Assembly (NCBI RefSeq): GCF_020171465.1
Contig: NZ_JAIUZR010000001.1
Span: forward strand, 202,606-266,605
Direction: 5' to 3'
Length of the DNA: 64,000 bases
From: Lutimonas saemankumensis
GTDB taxonomy: Bacteria; Bacteroidota; Bacteroidia; Flavobacteriales; Flavobacteriaceae
How positions within the stretch are numbered: position 1 is the first letter of the stretch; the number at the start of each line of letters is the position of its first letter. The notes below the pieces were generated by a model. It searched no databases and was not told the DNA's origin. It worked only from the letters and a program-made list of their open reading frames with translations. Both the position numbers and the translations under genes were made by a program. Shown in pieces: positions 8,716-19,269 of this stretch.

Positions 8716-9906
8716 ATGTTTTATAAACTCATAAAACCCTATCAGGGATTATCCAGGGAAGTTTGGTTCCTGGCACTAACTACGCTTATTAACAGGACGG
8801 GTGCCATGGTGCTTCCTTTTTTGTCATTATACCTTGCCAATTTTCTTGATTTTACGGTTCCTCAGGTTGGATGGGTGATGTCCTTTTACGGATTTGGCTC
8901 AGTAGCAGGTGTATTTATAGGAGGGAAATTGTCAGATAAGATAGGGTATTATAAAGTCATGTACATGAGTCTTTTTAGCACCGGATTTGTGTTTTTCGGA
9001 CTTCAGTATGTCTCAGAATTTTCTGTATTCTGTTTTGGAATTTTTTTATTGACACTTGTTGCGGATGCATTCAGGCCCGCGGTTTGGGTTGCGCTTGACG
9101 ACTACAGCAAAGCGGAGAACAGAACGCGATCGGTTACATTAATAAGATTGGCAATAAATCTAGGCTTTTCCATGGGGCCTGCTCTTGGCGGACTTCTGAT
9201 TACATATGTAAGTTACCAAAGCCTTTTTTGGGTAGATGCCTTGACCTGTATTATAGCTGCATTGATCATAGTTAAATATTTAAGGCAGAAAACCCAGATA
9301 AAAGAGGAAAAGAAAAAGGGTATCGAGCTTAAAAAATCGCCCTACAAGGATGGAAGGTATCTGATCTTTTGGTTCGCTATGTTTTTGATAGGCTTTACTT
9401 TTATGCAGTATTTTTCTACCATTCCTCTTTATTACAGTCAAAGGCTGGGTCTCAATGAGGATAAAATAGGACTGATGCTTGCCATGAACGGATTTCTGAT
9501 CTTTTTGCTGGAAATGCCTTTGGTTAATTCACTGGAAAAAGGAAAACTTGATAATCTGAAAATAGTTATCGCAGGAACCTTTTTACTTATGTTAAGTTTT
9601 CTTGTTATATCGGCCGTTCCAATTCTCGGACTGGCCATTGCCGGGATCGTGTTAATGACCTTTGGAGAGATGCTGGGATTCCCGTTTTCAAATTCTTATG
9701 CCCTTGACAGATCAAAACTTGGGAATCAAGGAGCTTATATGGCCATGTACAGCATGTCATTTTCATTTGCACATATTCTGGGTCCCAATCTTGGGATGCA
9801 ATTTTCTTCAGCTTTTGGCTTTGAATCTACCTGGCTACTGATGGGTGCAATCTGTTTTATTGCCTGCCTGATTCTTCTCATTCTTCAAAGAAAAGAAGCC
9901 CTTTAA
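8716..9906 (+). CDS. MFS transporter
   Basis: 396 residues with about 12 hydrophobic helices and the MFS loop-2/3 motif in GGKLSDKIGYYK, plus NLGFSMGPALGG of motif C type, which suggests a drug/proton-antiporter-like exporter (DHA1-like). The substrate is unknown. Monocistronic, convergent with the methyltransferase gene; a hairpin lies between the two ends. Confidence 0.85.
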   Translation: MFYKLIKPYQGLSREVWFLALTTLINRTGAMVLPFLSLYLANFLDFTVPQVGWVMSFYGFGSVAGVFIGGKLSDKIGYYKVMYMSLFSTGFVFFGLQYVSEFSVFCFGIFLLTLVADAFRPAVWVALDDYSKAENRTRSVTLIRLAINLGFSMGPALGGLLITYVSYQSLFWVDALTCIIAALIIVKYLRQKTQIKEEKKKGIELKKSPYKDGRYLIFWFAMFLIGFTFMQYFSTIPLYYSQRLGLNEDKIGLMLAMNGFLIFLLEMPLVNSLEKGKLDNLKIVIAGTFLLMLSFLVISAVPILGLAIAGIVLMTFGEMLGFPFSNSYALDRSKLGNQGAYMAMYSMSFSFAHILGPNLGMQFSSAFGFESTWLLMGAICFIACLILLILQRKEAL

Positions 9907-9913
9907 ATTTGAC

Positions 9914-9937
9914 TTTGCCCCAGTTTCTGCAGGGCAA
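9914..9937. terminator. hairpin between convergent genes
   Basis: TTGCCC (9915-9920) pairs with GGGCAA (9932-9937), with an inner CAG/CTG pairing. It lies in the 31-nt gap between the ends of the MFS and methyltransferase genes and could stop transcription from both sides. There is no long T tract, so this is tentative. Confidence 0.45.
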
Positions 9938-10651
9938 TTAGATTGAGGTTATCCTTGCCAGAAAATCGTAGTGAGGGCCCTGGACCAGCATTTCACATTT
10001 CATGTTCTGAAGTGAAGCCTGATGCTGCAGATTATAAAAATCAATGTATAACCATGGATAAGCACCACTTCTGACACCCTTGTATTCAGATTCAAAAATA
10101 ACCTCACCATAATAATTATCAAGTTCAGGAATTTCAGTAATTCCGTTTTCATCTTCGAACATATAGATGATATCTGATGAGTCAATAAGTATTTGCCCAT
10201 TAGAAGACAATAAACTTCTTAAATGTTCTAAAAATCCCGGGACATTGTCCATAGAGCCGCATATACCCGCCCCATTCATCAAAGAAAGAATGGTATCAAA
10301 TTTTTCATTTTTTAAATCCCAAAAGTCCATGACCTCGGCCTGAGCCAGGCCCCTTTGCTTACAGGTAAAGATTGCGCCACTGGAGATGTCAATAGGTTTT
10401 ACATGGAGACCTTTATTCTGAAGATAAAGTGAATGACTACCCGCACCACAGCCCAGATCTAAAACTTTTCCAAAAGACATTTTCAATGCCGTCTGTTCTA
10501 TTTCAGGCATATCCTGATAGTTCCTGAAAAGATAAGAAACGGGTAGTTCGTCCCAGCCACCAACTGAGGAATAGGTTTTTATGATGGCTTCTTTACCATC
10601 AAAATAATCTTTAATGGCCTGTCCAAATACGTCTTTTAAATTGGTTTTCAT
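9938..10651 (-). CDS. class I SAM-dependent methyltransferase
   Basis: 237 residues. Motif I is VLDLGCGAGSHS (about 63-74), followed by an acidic residue at the end of strand 2 (KPIDIS) and a motif-II-like FDTILSLMNG. No family-specific motif shows the substrate, so a small molecule or a protein is equally possible. Single minus-strand gene, 45 nt downstream of the CocE-type hydrolase gene. Confidence 0.83.
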   Translation of the reverse strand: MKTNLKDVFGQAIKDYFDGKEAIIKTYSSVGGWDELPVSYLFRNYQDMPEIEQTALKMSFGKVLDLGCGAGSHSLYLQNKGLHVKPIDISSGAIFTCKQRGLAQAEVMDFWDLKNEKFDTILSLMNGAGICGSMDNVPGFLEHLRSLLSSNGQILIDSSDIIYMFEDENGITEIPELDNYYGEVIFESEYKGVRSGAYPWLYIDFYNLQHQASLQNMKCEMLVQGPHYDFLARITSI

Positions 10652-10696
10652 CTGCTTTGAAAATCAAGGCTAATCTCCCAGTATTTATTTAGCCTA

Positions 10697-12634
10697 TTAT
10701 TTGTTCTTCACCGTAAATTCAATATAAGAAGAAGTGAAAACACGATGTGTCTGCGTTTTAAAGTCACTTTCTTTTGCTTTAAAAATGTTAGGGACAAAGG
10801 TCTGTGGGTTAAGGTCTATCAGCGGGAACCATGTGCTCTGTACCTGAACCTGCAATTTATGCCCTTTTTTAATCGTGTGATAAACGTCCTGAAGTTTAAT
10901 GTTTACCTCGGTTTTCTTGTTGGGTGTAAACGGTTCAGGATATTCAAAACTATTTCTAAATTTCCCTCGCATTACCTCACTTCGGACCATTAAATGATAA
11001 TTGCTCATCTTGAGGTGGTCCTGAAGTTCATCGGGTGCCTCATCCATTTCAGAAGGATGGACATCGATAATTTTCACGATCCAGTCGGCATCGGTGCCCG
11101 TGGTAGCCACCTGGAGTTTGGCATGGATATCTCCGGCGAGGGTCAGGTCATTTTCCAAAATATCTGTTTCAAATACAAGTACATCGGGCCTTCTTGCTGC
11201 GAAACGCTGGTCGTCTGTCATGTATTTTCTTGGAGTAAAAACAGTTTTGATATCTTCGGAATAAGGAACCGGCCTTTTGATGTCGCTGACAAAGGAGATA
11301 AAATCTTCCTTTTCTTTGAATTTTGAAAGATGCTGATTGGTGTTCAAAAACCATTTTTGTCTGGAAATATTTTCCGGGGGCCAGGAATCATAAGTGCTCC
11401 ATTTTCTTTTTCCCGTATCATAAACATAGGCTTCCGGAAGACCTGAATTCTGATCACCATTGTTCTTAAGAAAATGTTCAAAAAACCGTGATTCAATTTC
11501 CTGCTGGAAAAAATAGGAAATGGAATCGCCAAAATAATAGTTTCCTACTGCGGTTCTTACTCTGTCCCTTGACCATCCTCCATGGTCCCAGGGACCAAAA
11601 ACCAAGGTATTATAATTATCAGGATTGTTTTTTTCAATGGTTTTATAAGTCTCTAAGGGGCCATAAAGATCTTCTGCGTCGAACCAACCTCCAACAACCA
11701 TTGTGGCCACTCCCGGGTTGATATTTTTCAAATGCTGAATAATTCCTTTTTTTTGCCAGACACTGTCATAATTGGGGTGATCGATAAGTTCCTGCCAGAA
11801 AAAATCATCGACAAGATCTTCTTTGCGCAAGCTGGGATTATCAATACTTTCATATTGAAAATATTTATTCAGATTGCTTAATGGCCCCGCATCCAGAAAG
11901 AACTGGTATTGGTCCTGAGTCTTTAGGTCAGGGGTTTTATACCAGGCCGTATCTACAGGTTTGTCTTTGGGTGTTCCAAAGACCGAAGTGGCTCTGAAAT
12001 AGCTCAGTAAATAGGCTCCGTTGTGATGAAAATCATCAAAAAAGAAATCTCCTATACAGGCCTGGGGAGAAGCAGCCTTTAATGCAGGATGCGCATCTAT
12101 GGCCGAGTAGGTAGAATAGAATCCGGGATAAGATATTCCGTACGTACCAACATTTCCATTGTTATTTGCTACATTTTTAACCAGCCAGTCAATGCTATCA
12201 TACGTATCCGAACTTTCATCAATATCCTGATCGGATTTTTTATTCGGGATGTAAGCTCTCATATTGTCATAGGTTCCTTCACTCATCCACCTTCCCCGGA
12301 CATCCTGATAAACAAAAATATAACCCTCTTTCATGATAAATTTGTTTGGCCCCAGCCTGGAGGGAAATTCGCTTTCTCCGTAAGGCCGGCAACTGTATGG
12401 CGTTCTTTTGAGTAAAATGGGGTAGGACTGCGAAGTATCTTTAGGGCTGTAAATGGTTGTATGGAGCTTTACCCCGTCGCGCATAGCAATACTCACTTCT
12501 CTTTTTGTGAAATTGTCCTTTATATAAGAGATGGCTGTTTCTTCAGCCGTTTTTTCAGATTTTTCTTTCGAACATGCGCTGAATATGAATAAGCAAATCA
12601 GTGCCACAAGCAGTTTTGAGATATATTTAGTCAT
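10697..12634 (-). CDS. CocE/NonD-family lipoprotein hydrolase (X-Pro dipeptidyl-peptidase-like)
   Basis: 645 residues from the ATG at 12632-12634, which begins MTKYISKLLVALIC and ends its signal in a lipobox (FSAC, Cys 21); the 14-codon upstream extension would bury this signal. The alpha/beta-hydrolase nucleophile is in GISYPG (Ser 168). WFDAEDLYGP and GPWDHGG hold the candidate acid and His. The C-terminal half is the beta-sandwich of the XPP/CocE family. Relatives are glutaryl-7-ACA acylases, cocaine esterase and X-Pro peptidases; the actual substrate is unknown. Probably anchored in the outer or inner membrane. Confidence 0.88.
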   Translation of the reverse strand: MTKYISKLLVALICLFIFSACSKEKSEKTAEETAISYIKDNFTKREVSIAMRDGVKLHTTIYSPKDTSQSYPILLKRTPYSCRPYGESEFPSRLGPNKFIMKEGYIFVYQDVRGRWMSEGTYDNMRAYIPNKKSDQDIDESSDTYDSIDWLVKNVANNNGNVGTYGISYPGFYSTYSAIDAHPALKAASPQACIGDFFFDDFHHNGAYLLSYFRATSVFGTPKDKPVDTAWYKTPDLKTQDQYQFFLDAGPLSNLNKYFQYESIDNPSLRKEDLVDDFFWQELIDHPNYDSVWQKKGIIQHLKNINPGVATMVVGGWFDAEDLYGPLETYKTIEKNNPDNYNTLVFGPWDHGGWSRDRVRTAVGNYYFGDSISYFFQQEIESRFFEHFLKNNGDQNSGLPEAYVYDTGKRKWSTYDSWPPENISRQKWFLNTNQHLSKFKEKEDFISFVSDIKRPVPYSEDIKTVFTPRKYMTDDQRFAARRPDVLVFETDILENDLTLAGDIHAKLQVATTGTDADWIVKIIDVHPSEMDEAPDELQDHLKMSNYHLMVRSEVMRGKFRNSFEYPEPFTPNKKTEVNIKLQDVYHTIKKGHKLQVQVQSTWFPLIDLNPQTFVPNIFKAKESDFKTQTHRVFTSSYIEFTVKNK

Positions 12635-12727
12635 AGGATTAGTAATAATTCGGGTAAATCTACAAAAGATATCCAATTATCCTAACAAGGAATTCAATAA
12701 GCCCCATTTTACCAGTTGATCAGCTTT

Positions 12728-15700
12728 TTACATATTTCGGCGATACTGACCTCCAACCTCAAAAAGTGTCGAAGTAATCTGGCCCAAGCTACAAACTTTG
12801 GTCGCTTCCATAAGCTGTTCAAAAATATTCTCGTTTTTTATGGCTGCTTCTCGAAGTTTCAACAATTCAGAACTGGATTTCTTCCTATTGGCCTTGTGTA
12901 AATTATTGATGACAGCAATCTGATGCTGTTTCTCGGCTTCGGTTGCCCGGATAACTTCCTGAGGTAATATTGTTGGTGAACCTTTGCTGTTCAAAAATGT
13001 GTTTACGCCTATGATATCTATCTGCCCGTTGTGTTTTAGCTCTTCATAATACAGGCTCTCTTCCTGGATCTTTGACCTTTGGTACATGGTTTCCATGGCA
13101 CCCAAAACCCCTCCACGCTCGGTAATCTTATCGAATTCAAGATAAACAGCTTCTTCAACAAGATCTGTCAATTCTTCAATGATGAATGAACCCTGTAAGG
13201 GATTTTCGTTTTTTGCAAGGCCTAATTCTTTGTTGATTATAAGCTGTATTGCCATGGCCCTTCTAACAGACTCCTCTGTTGGCGTAGTGATCGCTTCATC
13301 GTAGGCATTTGTATGAAGTGAATTACAATTGTCATATATGGCATAAAGTGCCTGCAAAGTTGTTCGTATATCGTTGAAATCGATTTCCTGAGCGTGCAGG
13401 GACCTGCCTGAGGTCTGAATGTGGTATTTCAGCATCTGGGCCCTTTCATTTGCCTTGTATTTCAATTTCATGGCCTTGGCCCATATTCTCCGCGCAACAC
13501 GGCCTATAACCGCGTATTCAGGATCAATACCATTGGAAAAGAAAAAGGACAGGTTTGGTCCAAACTTATTGATGTCCATTCCTCTGCTCAGATAGTATTC
13601 CACATAAGTAAAACCATTGGAAAGGGTAAATGCCAGTTGTGATATGGGATTTGCCCCGGCTTCCGCTATATGATATCCCGAAATTGAAACGGAATAGAAA
13701 TTACGGATCTGGTGCCGGGTAAAATATTCCTGTACGTCACCCATCATTTTTAAGGCAAATTCAGTTGAAAAGATACAGGTGTTTTGCGCCTGATCCTCTT
13801 TTAGAATATCCGCCTGTACCGTTCCTCTTACCTTTGACAGGGTGTCCTTTTTAATCTGCTGATAGATATCACCCGGTAATATCTGGTCTCCGGTAACTCC
13901 AAGCAGCATTAATCCCAGCCCGTCATTTCCCTGGGGTAGTTCACCCTGATAAGCAGGGCGTTTTACACCCTTTTTATTAAAGATATCGTTTATCTTTTTA
14001 TCGATTTCCTTTTCAAGCTTATTCACCTTGATATATTTTTCACATTCCTGGTCAATAGCGGCATTCATAAAGAATCCAAGAAGCATTGGTGCAGGACCGT
14101 TAATGGTCATGGAAACCGAAGTCATCGGATTGGTAAGTTCAAAGCCGGAGTATAATTTTTTAGCATCATCCAGGCAGCAAATTGAAACTCCTGCATTTCC
14201 TATTTTTCCGTAAATATCAGGACGAAGATCAGGATCATTTCCATAAAGTGTAACTGAGTCGAACGCGGTTGAAAGCCTTTTAGCAGGAGAGTTTAAGCTG
14301 ACATAATGAAATCTGCGGTTGGTTCTTTCGGGGCCACCCTCTCCGGCGAACATTCTTGTAGGGTCTTCACCCGTTCTTTTGAAGGGATATATTCCAGAGG
14401 TATAGGGAAATTCGCCCGGTACATTTTCCTGTAAGATCCATAGCAGCAGGTCTCCCCAGGCTCGGTATTTTGGCAGAGAAATCTTTGGGATCTGAAGATT
14501 TGAAAGTGTTGTTTCTTTCGTTTCGATCTCTATGACCTTGTCCCGAACTTTGAATTTATAGATAGCATTATCATAGGCCTGTTTTTTGCCTTCAAAGTTT
14601 ATGAGCTCCTCCCAATTTTCATGAGACAGTTTTTTTCTGAGTTTTTCAAACCTTTTGATTAAATCTTTACTAAGGGAATCTTTCTCCTGAATTATATCCT
14701 TGTCTTTCGTATGGAATTCCAGGCCTGACTCTGTGAGCTCCAGTTTCTTTCCTGAGAGATGTTCTATGGTTAAATAAATACCGTATAGTTGCTGAGCAAC
14801 ATCAGATTGTTCCTTGCACCATTGGTCATATTGCGAATTTGTATCCGAAATTTCAGAAAGGTAGCGTACCCTTTTGGGAGGTATGATAAAAATTTTCTCA
14901 CTTATTTCTCCTGAAAACTCCAGGTTTGAAGAGAATTGTTTAGCCGAAAAATCATTGAGTTTTTCAACAATGTATCGGTATAAGTTGTTGGTGCCGGGGT
15001 CATTGAACTGAGAGGCAATTGTTCCAAAAACAGGCATCGAATCAACCGGTTCCTCCCATAATTGTTGATTTCTTTGGAATTGTTTCTTTACATCCCGCAA
15101 GGCATCAAGGCCTCCTTTTTTATCGAATTTATTAAGAGAGATCACATCTGCGAAATCCAGCATATCTATTTTTTCGAGTTGGGTTGCCGCCCCGTATTCA
15201 GGAGTCATAACATAAAGAGACAGATCCGAATGATCTAGAATTTCTGTATCAGATTGCCCAATTCCTGAAGTTTCCAGCAGGATCAGGTCAAAGGAAGAGG
15301 CTTTTAATATTTTTACGGCCTCGTTCACATGCTTTGACAAAGCCAGATTTGATTGTCGTGTGGCGAGCGACCTCATATACACCCTTTCGTTATTGATCGA
15401 ATTCATACGAATTCTATCCCCCAAAAGGGCTCCGCCTGTTTTTCTTTTTGAAGGATCTACTGAAATGATTCCTATGTTTTTGTCAGGGAAATCGTGCAAA
15501 AATCGTCTCACGAGTTCATCGACAAGTGAAGATTTTCCGGCACCTCCTGTGCCTGTTATTCCAAGGACAGGGGCAGGAGTTTCATCTGTATCGATTTTGC
15601 TGAAAATCTTGTTAAACTTTTCCGGATGGTTTTCTGCCATTGTAATTAGTCGGGCAATCACCGGTTTTGTGTTATTTTTCAGCTGTTGACTTAATTCGGT

Positions 15701-16162
15701 TGTTGCCATCTCAATTTCCGACGGGTCAAAGTCACAGGATTTGACCATATCGTTTATCATTCCCTGTAAACCCATTTCCCTTCCATCATCGGGAGAATAA
15801 ATCCTCGTGATTCCGTAATCCATCAAATCTTTGATCTCTTTCGGGAGGATCACACCTCCACCTCCTCCAAAGATTTTGATATGTCCCCCGCCTTTTTCAC
15901 GAAGAAGGTCGAACATGTATTTAAAATATTCGTTATGGCCTCCCTGGTATGAGGTCATGGCAATGGCATTCGCATCTTCCTGAATGGCTGTATCAACTAC
16001 ATCTTCTACACTGCGGTCATGGCCCAGATGAATCACTTCTACTCCTGTGGACTGGATGATTCGCCTCATGATATTAATAGCAGCATCATGCCCGTCAAAC
16101 AGGGAGGCAGCGGTAACAATTCTAATTTTATTTTTTGGTTTATATGGAGCGACGATTTTCAT
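12728..16162 (-). CDS. icmF: fused B12-dependent acyl-CoA mutase of IcmF type
   Basis: 1144 residues in the IcmF order: B12-binding domain (about 1-140, with [10 protein letters not shown] and FGGGGG), MeaB-like G-protein chaperone domain (about 195-410, Walker [10 protein letters not shown] at 204-212), then the TIM-barrel mutase domain (about 560-1140). In the mutase part TRMFAG has Phe (605) where methylmalonyl-CoA mutase has Tyr, and Gln (about 793, in DQAQNT) stands where the mutase has the carboxylate-binding Arg. Both changes are the known mark of isobutyryl-CoA mutase, so isobutyryl/n-butyryl-CoA (or a related branched acyl-CoA) is the likely substrate, not methylmalonyl-CoA. Often annotated simply as methylmalonyl-CoA mutase family. 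Confidence 0.88.
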   Translation of the reverse strand: MKIVAPYKPKNKIRIVTAASLFDGHDAAINIMRRIIQSTGVEVIHLGHDRSVEDVVDTAIQEDANAIAMTSYQGGHNEYFKYMFDLLREKGGGHIKIFGGGGGVILPKEIKDLMDYGITRIYSPDDGREMGLQGMINDMVKSCDFDPSEIEMATTELSQQLKNNTKPVIARLITMAENHPEKFNKIFSKIDTDETPAPVLGITGTGGAGKSSLVDELVRRFLHDFPDKNIGIISVDPSKRKTGGALLGDRIRMNSINNERVYMRSLATRQSNLALSKHVNEAVKILKASSFDLILLETSGIGQSDTEILDHSDLSLYVMTPEYGAATQLEKIDMLDFADVISLNKFDKKGGLDALRDVKKQFQRNQQLWEEPVDSMPVFGTIASQFNDPGTNNLYRYIVEKLNDFSAKQFSSNLEFSGEISEKIFIIPPKRVRYLSEISDTNSQYDQWCKEQSDVAQQLYGIYLTIEHLSGKKLELTESGLEFHTKDKDIIQEKDSLSKDLIKRFEKLRKKLSHENWEELINFEGKKQAYDNAIYKFKVRDKVIEIETKETTLSNLQIPKISLPKYRAWGDLLLWILQENVPGEFPYTSGIYPFKRTGEDPTRMFAGEGGPERTNRRFHYVSLNSPAKRLSTAFDSVTLYGNDPDLRPDIYGKIGNAGVSICCLDDAKKLYSGFELTNPMTSVSMTINGPAPMLLGFFMNAAIDQECEKYIKVNKLEKEIDKKINDIFNKKGVKRPAYQGELPQGNDGLGLMLLGVTGDQILPGDIYQQIKKDTLSKVRGTVQADILKEDQAQNTCIFSTEFALKMMGDVQEYFTRHQIRNFYSVSISGYHIAEAGANPISQLAFTLSNGFTYVEYYLSRGMDINKFGPNLSFFFSNGIDPEYAVIGRVARRIWAKAMKLKYKANERAQMLKYHIQTSGRSLHAQEIDFNDIRTTLQALYAIYDNCNSLHTNAYDEAITTPTEESVRRAMAIQLIINKELGLAKNENPLQGSFIIEELTDLVEEAVYLEFDKITERGGVLGAMETMYQRSKIQEESLYYEELKHNGQIDIIGVNTFLNSKGSPTILPQEVIRATEAEKQHQIAVINNLHKANRKKSSSELLKLREAAIKNENIFEQLMEATKVCSLGQITSTLFEVGGQYRRNM

Positions 16163-16272
16163 ATATGGGTTAAGTTTCTCGGTGCAAGGTACTCATTTCT
16201 GAAAAATATTTCTTTCCAATAAGTATCTCGTTTTGTGGTATTGTCAAAAATAAATGATATATCAGGAAAAAT

Positions 16273-17784
16273 TTAATTACTTCTCCAAAAATAAGGCGTA
16301 AAAATTATTAAAACTGTAAACAATTCGAGCCTTCCAAATAACATGAGCATAGAAGACCACCATTTTCCAAATGGAGGCAGGCTTGAATAGTTATTTACAG
16401 GACTCAGGTCGCCAAAAGCGGGACCTACATTACCCAATGAAGATGCTGCGGCACCAATAGACGTCATAAAATCTATTCCCATAAAGCTAAAAACCAGGGA
16501 GCCGATGGCAAATATGATAAGATACAGGATAAAAAAGGCCATGATATTGAAAACAATACCTCTGGTTACCGGTTTCTGATTGTATCGTACGGGAACAATG
16601 GCATTAGGATGCAGGCTCCTTTTAAATTCAAGAAATCCATTTTTTACCATGATGATGTGCCTGACAATTTTAACTCCTCCTGAGGTAGAGCCGGCTGAGG
16701 CTCCCAGGAACATCATCACAAAGAACATCACAGTTAAAAAAGGGCTCCATATTGAAAAGTCTGCAGAGACAAAGCCTGTTGTTGTTATCACAGCGAGTAC
16801 CTGAAAGAGTCCGTGCCGAAAAGAACTCTCCAGTTCTCCATATAATTTGGGATGTGCAATCTTTTGAATTTCATTTGGTTCTATGGAAACATTTGCGTAG
16901 AAGAAAATTACCAGGGTTGCCACAATGGTTATACCGATAATGGCCCCAAAATAGAATTTAAATTCTTCATCTTCAACATACTTCCGAAACTTTCCCTTTA
17001 CAGCGAGGTAGGTAAGTATAAAATTAGTGCCCGCCACGAACATGAAAAACATGATAATGTACTGTATAAGAGGCTGGTCGTTCCAATAAGCAATGCTCGC
17101 ATTTTTTGTTGAAAACCCTCCGGTAGAAAGGGTACTCATAGCGTGATTAATGGCATCAAAATAACCCATTCCAGCTAATTTGAGCAAAATGGTTTCCGTA
17201 AGTGTCAACCCGAAATAAAGAAACCAGAGACGTTTGGCCGTATCCGCAATTCTAGGGTGTAACTTGTCTGCAGACGGGCCTGGAGATTCAGCGGCGAACA
17301 TCTGCATTCCTCCAATTCCCAATAACGGTAAAATTGCAATGGCAAGAACAATTATTCCCATGCCACCGATCCAGTGCGTCGTACTACGCCAGAACAAAAT
17401 GCTCTCCGGCATTACTTCTATATTGTTCAAAATGGATGCCCCCGTAGTGGTATAACCCGACATTGTTTCAAAAAATGCATTGGTAAAAGAAGGTATCGCT
17501 CCGGATAAAACGTAAGGCAAGGTTCCGGAAAGAGACATTGTCAGCCACCCCAGCGTCACCACCAGATAACCTTCTCGTTTCTTGATGTTCTTCTCGAACC
17601 CTTTTGTAATAAATCGCAATAAGAGCCCCGTAAGAATCGTAATTCCACCGGCCAAAAGAATGCCTTCAAGCGCACCATCATCAAAGTACCAGCTTACCAG
17701 GCCCGATATCAGCATGAAACCTCCGTTAAACAAGAGGAGGATCCCCATCAGTTGTAATATGATCTTAAAATTGAATTTCTTCAT
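16273..17784 (-). CDS. trkH: Trk-type potassium uptake membrane subunit
   Basis: 503 residues, many membrane helices. Four pore loops with the selectivity glycine are visible: YTTTGAS, LSTGGFS, ITTTGFV and SLGNVGP. This is the TrkH/KtrB superfamily channel-like K+ translocator of the inner membrane. It follows trkA by 7 nt on the same strand, so the gating and channel subunits are made together. Confidence 0.93.
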   Translation of the reverse strand: MKKFNFKIILQLMGILLLFNGGFMLISGLVSWYFDDGALEGILLAGGITILTGLLLRFITKGFEKNIKKREGYLVVTLGWLTMSLSGTLPYVLSGAIPSFTNAFFETMSGYTTTGASILNNIEVMPESILFWRSTTHWIGGMGIIVLAIAILPLLGIGGMQMFAAESPGPSADKLHPRIADTAKRLWFLYFGLTLTETILLKLAGMGYFDAINHAMSTLSTGGFSTKNASIAYWNDQPLIQYIIMFFMFVAGTNFILTYLAVKGKFRKYVEDEEFKFYFGAIIGITIVATLVIFFYANVSIEPNEIQKIAHPKLYGELESSFRHGLFQVLAVITTTGFVSADFSIWSPFLTVMFFVMMFLGASAGSTSGGVKIVRHIIMVKNGFLEFKRSLHPNAIVPVRYNQKPVTRGIVFNIMAFFILYLIIFAIGSLVFSFMGIDFMTSIGAAASSLGNVGPAFGDLSPVNNYSSLPPFGKWWSSMLMLFGRLELFTVLIIFTPYFWRSN

Positions 17785-17791
17785 GCATCGA

Positions 17792-19141
17792 TCAGTTAAA
17801 AAACCGCTCTACTTTGGAAATCGTATTCGGGACACAGCATACTACAACTTTATCCCCTTCCTGAATTTTGAAATCTCCCAAAGCAATAAGTCCTGTATCA
17901 TTTCTTATAACACCTCCGATAATGGCATTTCGAGGGAACTTAAGGTCCTTAATGGGTTTTTTAGTTATTTTGGATTTTTTATGAGCCTGAAATTCAAGAA
18001 TTTCGGCATTAACATCGTTTAAAATGGTCATTTCAACAACGTCTCCTTTTCTGATATATCTGAAAATGCTATTGGCTGCCAGAAGTTTTTTATTGATCAG
18101 GGTATCGATACCAATATTTTTACTCAGACTGAAGTAGTCTACATTCTGAACCAAGGCAATGGTCCGATCAACACCTTTTGACTGAGCCACAAGACAAGAC
18201 ATAATATTTGTTTCTGACCTTCCGGTTACAGCTACAACAGCATCCATATCAGAGACGTTTTCTTCCTCCAGAAGGTCAACATCTCTGCCATCCCCATAGA
18301 TTACCAGCGCATTGGGAAGTTCTTCAGCAAGCTCAATGGCCCGCTTTTTTTTGTATTCTATAAGCTTGATGTTCAGATTGTTTCCGCAAAGGTCACGTGC
18401 TGTTTTTTGTCCAATCTTACTTCCCCCAAGTATCAAAACGTTCTTAATGGGTTTGTTTTTTACAGCAGACAGGCCGTTCAATTCCTCAACGCCTTCGGGC
18501 AGCGTAATAAAATATACCTGATCACCAACTTTAAAAATAGTATCACCCCTTGGAATAATTGTTTCCGAAGAATTCTTTCTTTTGATGATCACGGGCATAA
18601 AATTTATACCTGCATAGATTCCCGCCGATTCCATTACAGTCTTGCCAACAAAAGGGGCCGAATTTGAAAGAATCATGGCAACCATGGTCAATTTCCCTCC
18701 TTCAAATTCATGTGTTTCGTTAAACGTGGCATTTTCCAACAGCAATTTAATTTCATTCGTGGCGAGCTCCTCTGTGGATATGAGCTCATCAATACCCAAT
18801 TCGGAAAAATTAATTTTCTCTTTGTTATCAGTGAACTCTGAGTTGCTAATTCGAGCTATTGTCTTTTTGGCTCCAAGCTTTTTCGAGATGACACAGGCTG
18901 TAATATTGGTTGTTTCTGAAGAGGTAACGGCAATAAACAAATCTGTCTGATCAATATTTGCATTCTTTAATGCCTTTATTGACGTGGCATCTTTCTGAAG
19001 TGTTTTGATATCTAATTTAGAATCTGCATACAGCAACCTGTCTTTATCACTATCGATTAGAATAATATCGTGTGATTCGTAAGAAAGAAGTTTTGACAGG
19101 TGAAATCCAACTTCTCCAGCTCCGGCAATAATTATTTTCAT
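17792..19141 (-). CDS. trkA: Trk potassium transport regulatory subunit TrkA
   Basis: 449 residues with two RCK modules. Each has a Rossmann nucleotide-binding start (GAGEVGFHL at the N-terminus, GGSKIGQKTA at about 232) and a C-terminal RCK_C/TrkA_C part (about 140-220 and 365-449). It binds NAD(H)/nucleotides and gates TrkH from the cytoplasmic side. First gene of the trkA-trkH pair. In other phyla RCK_C domains are c-di-AMP receptors; with cdaA in the same window that is worth testing here, but no binding motif can be read. Confidence 0.93.
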   Translation of the reverse strand: MKIIIAGAGEVGFHLSKLLSYESHDIILIDSDKDRLLYADSKLDIKTLQKDATSIKALKNANIDQTDLFIAVTSSETTNITACVISKKLGAKKTIARISNSEFTDNKEKINFSELGIDELISTEELATNEIKLLLENATFNETHEFEGGKLTMVAMILSNSAPFVGKTVMESAGIYAGINFMPVIIKRKNSSETIIPRGDTIFKVGDQVYFITLPEGVEELNGLSAVKNKPIKNVLILGGSKIGQKTARDLCGNNLNIKLIEYKKKRAIELAEELPNALVIYGDGRDVDLLEEENVSDMDAVVAVTGRSETNIMSCLVAQSKGVDRTIALVQNVDYFSLSKNIGIDTLINKKLLAANSIFRYIRKGDVVEMTILNDVNAEILEFQAHKKSKITKKPIKDLKFPRNAIIGGVIRNDTGLIALGDFKIQEGDKVVVCCVPNTISKVERFFN

Positions 19142-19199
19142 CTATAACAAATTGATTGCATATTCAATAAACCTGTTGAAGTACAAAATATTGAATATA

Positions 19200-19207
19200 C
19201 AAATGTA
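19200..19207 (-). promoter_or_regulatory. candidate -7 element for trkA-trkH
   Basis: The minus strand reads TACATTTG, a full match to TAnnTTTG, about 60 nt before the trkA start. No good TTTG is found 19 nt upstream, so the call is weak. Confidence 0.3.
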
Positions 19208-19269
19208 TTCAAATCTTTTACAAATTTGGGTTGATCAAAGCACAAAAACAGCATAAAGAAATAAAAAAT

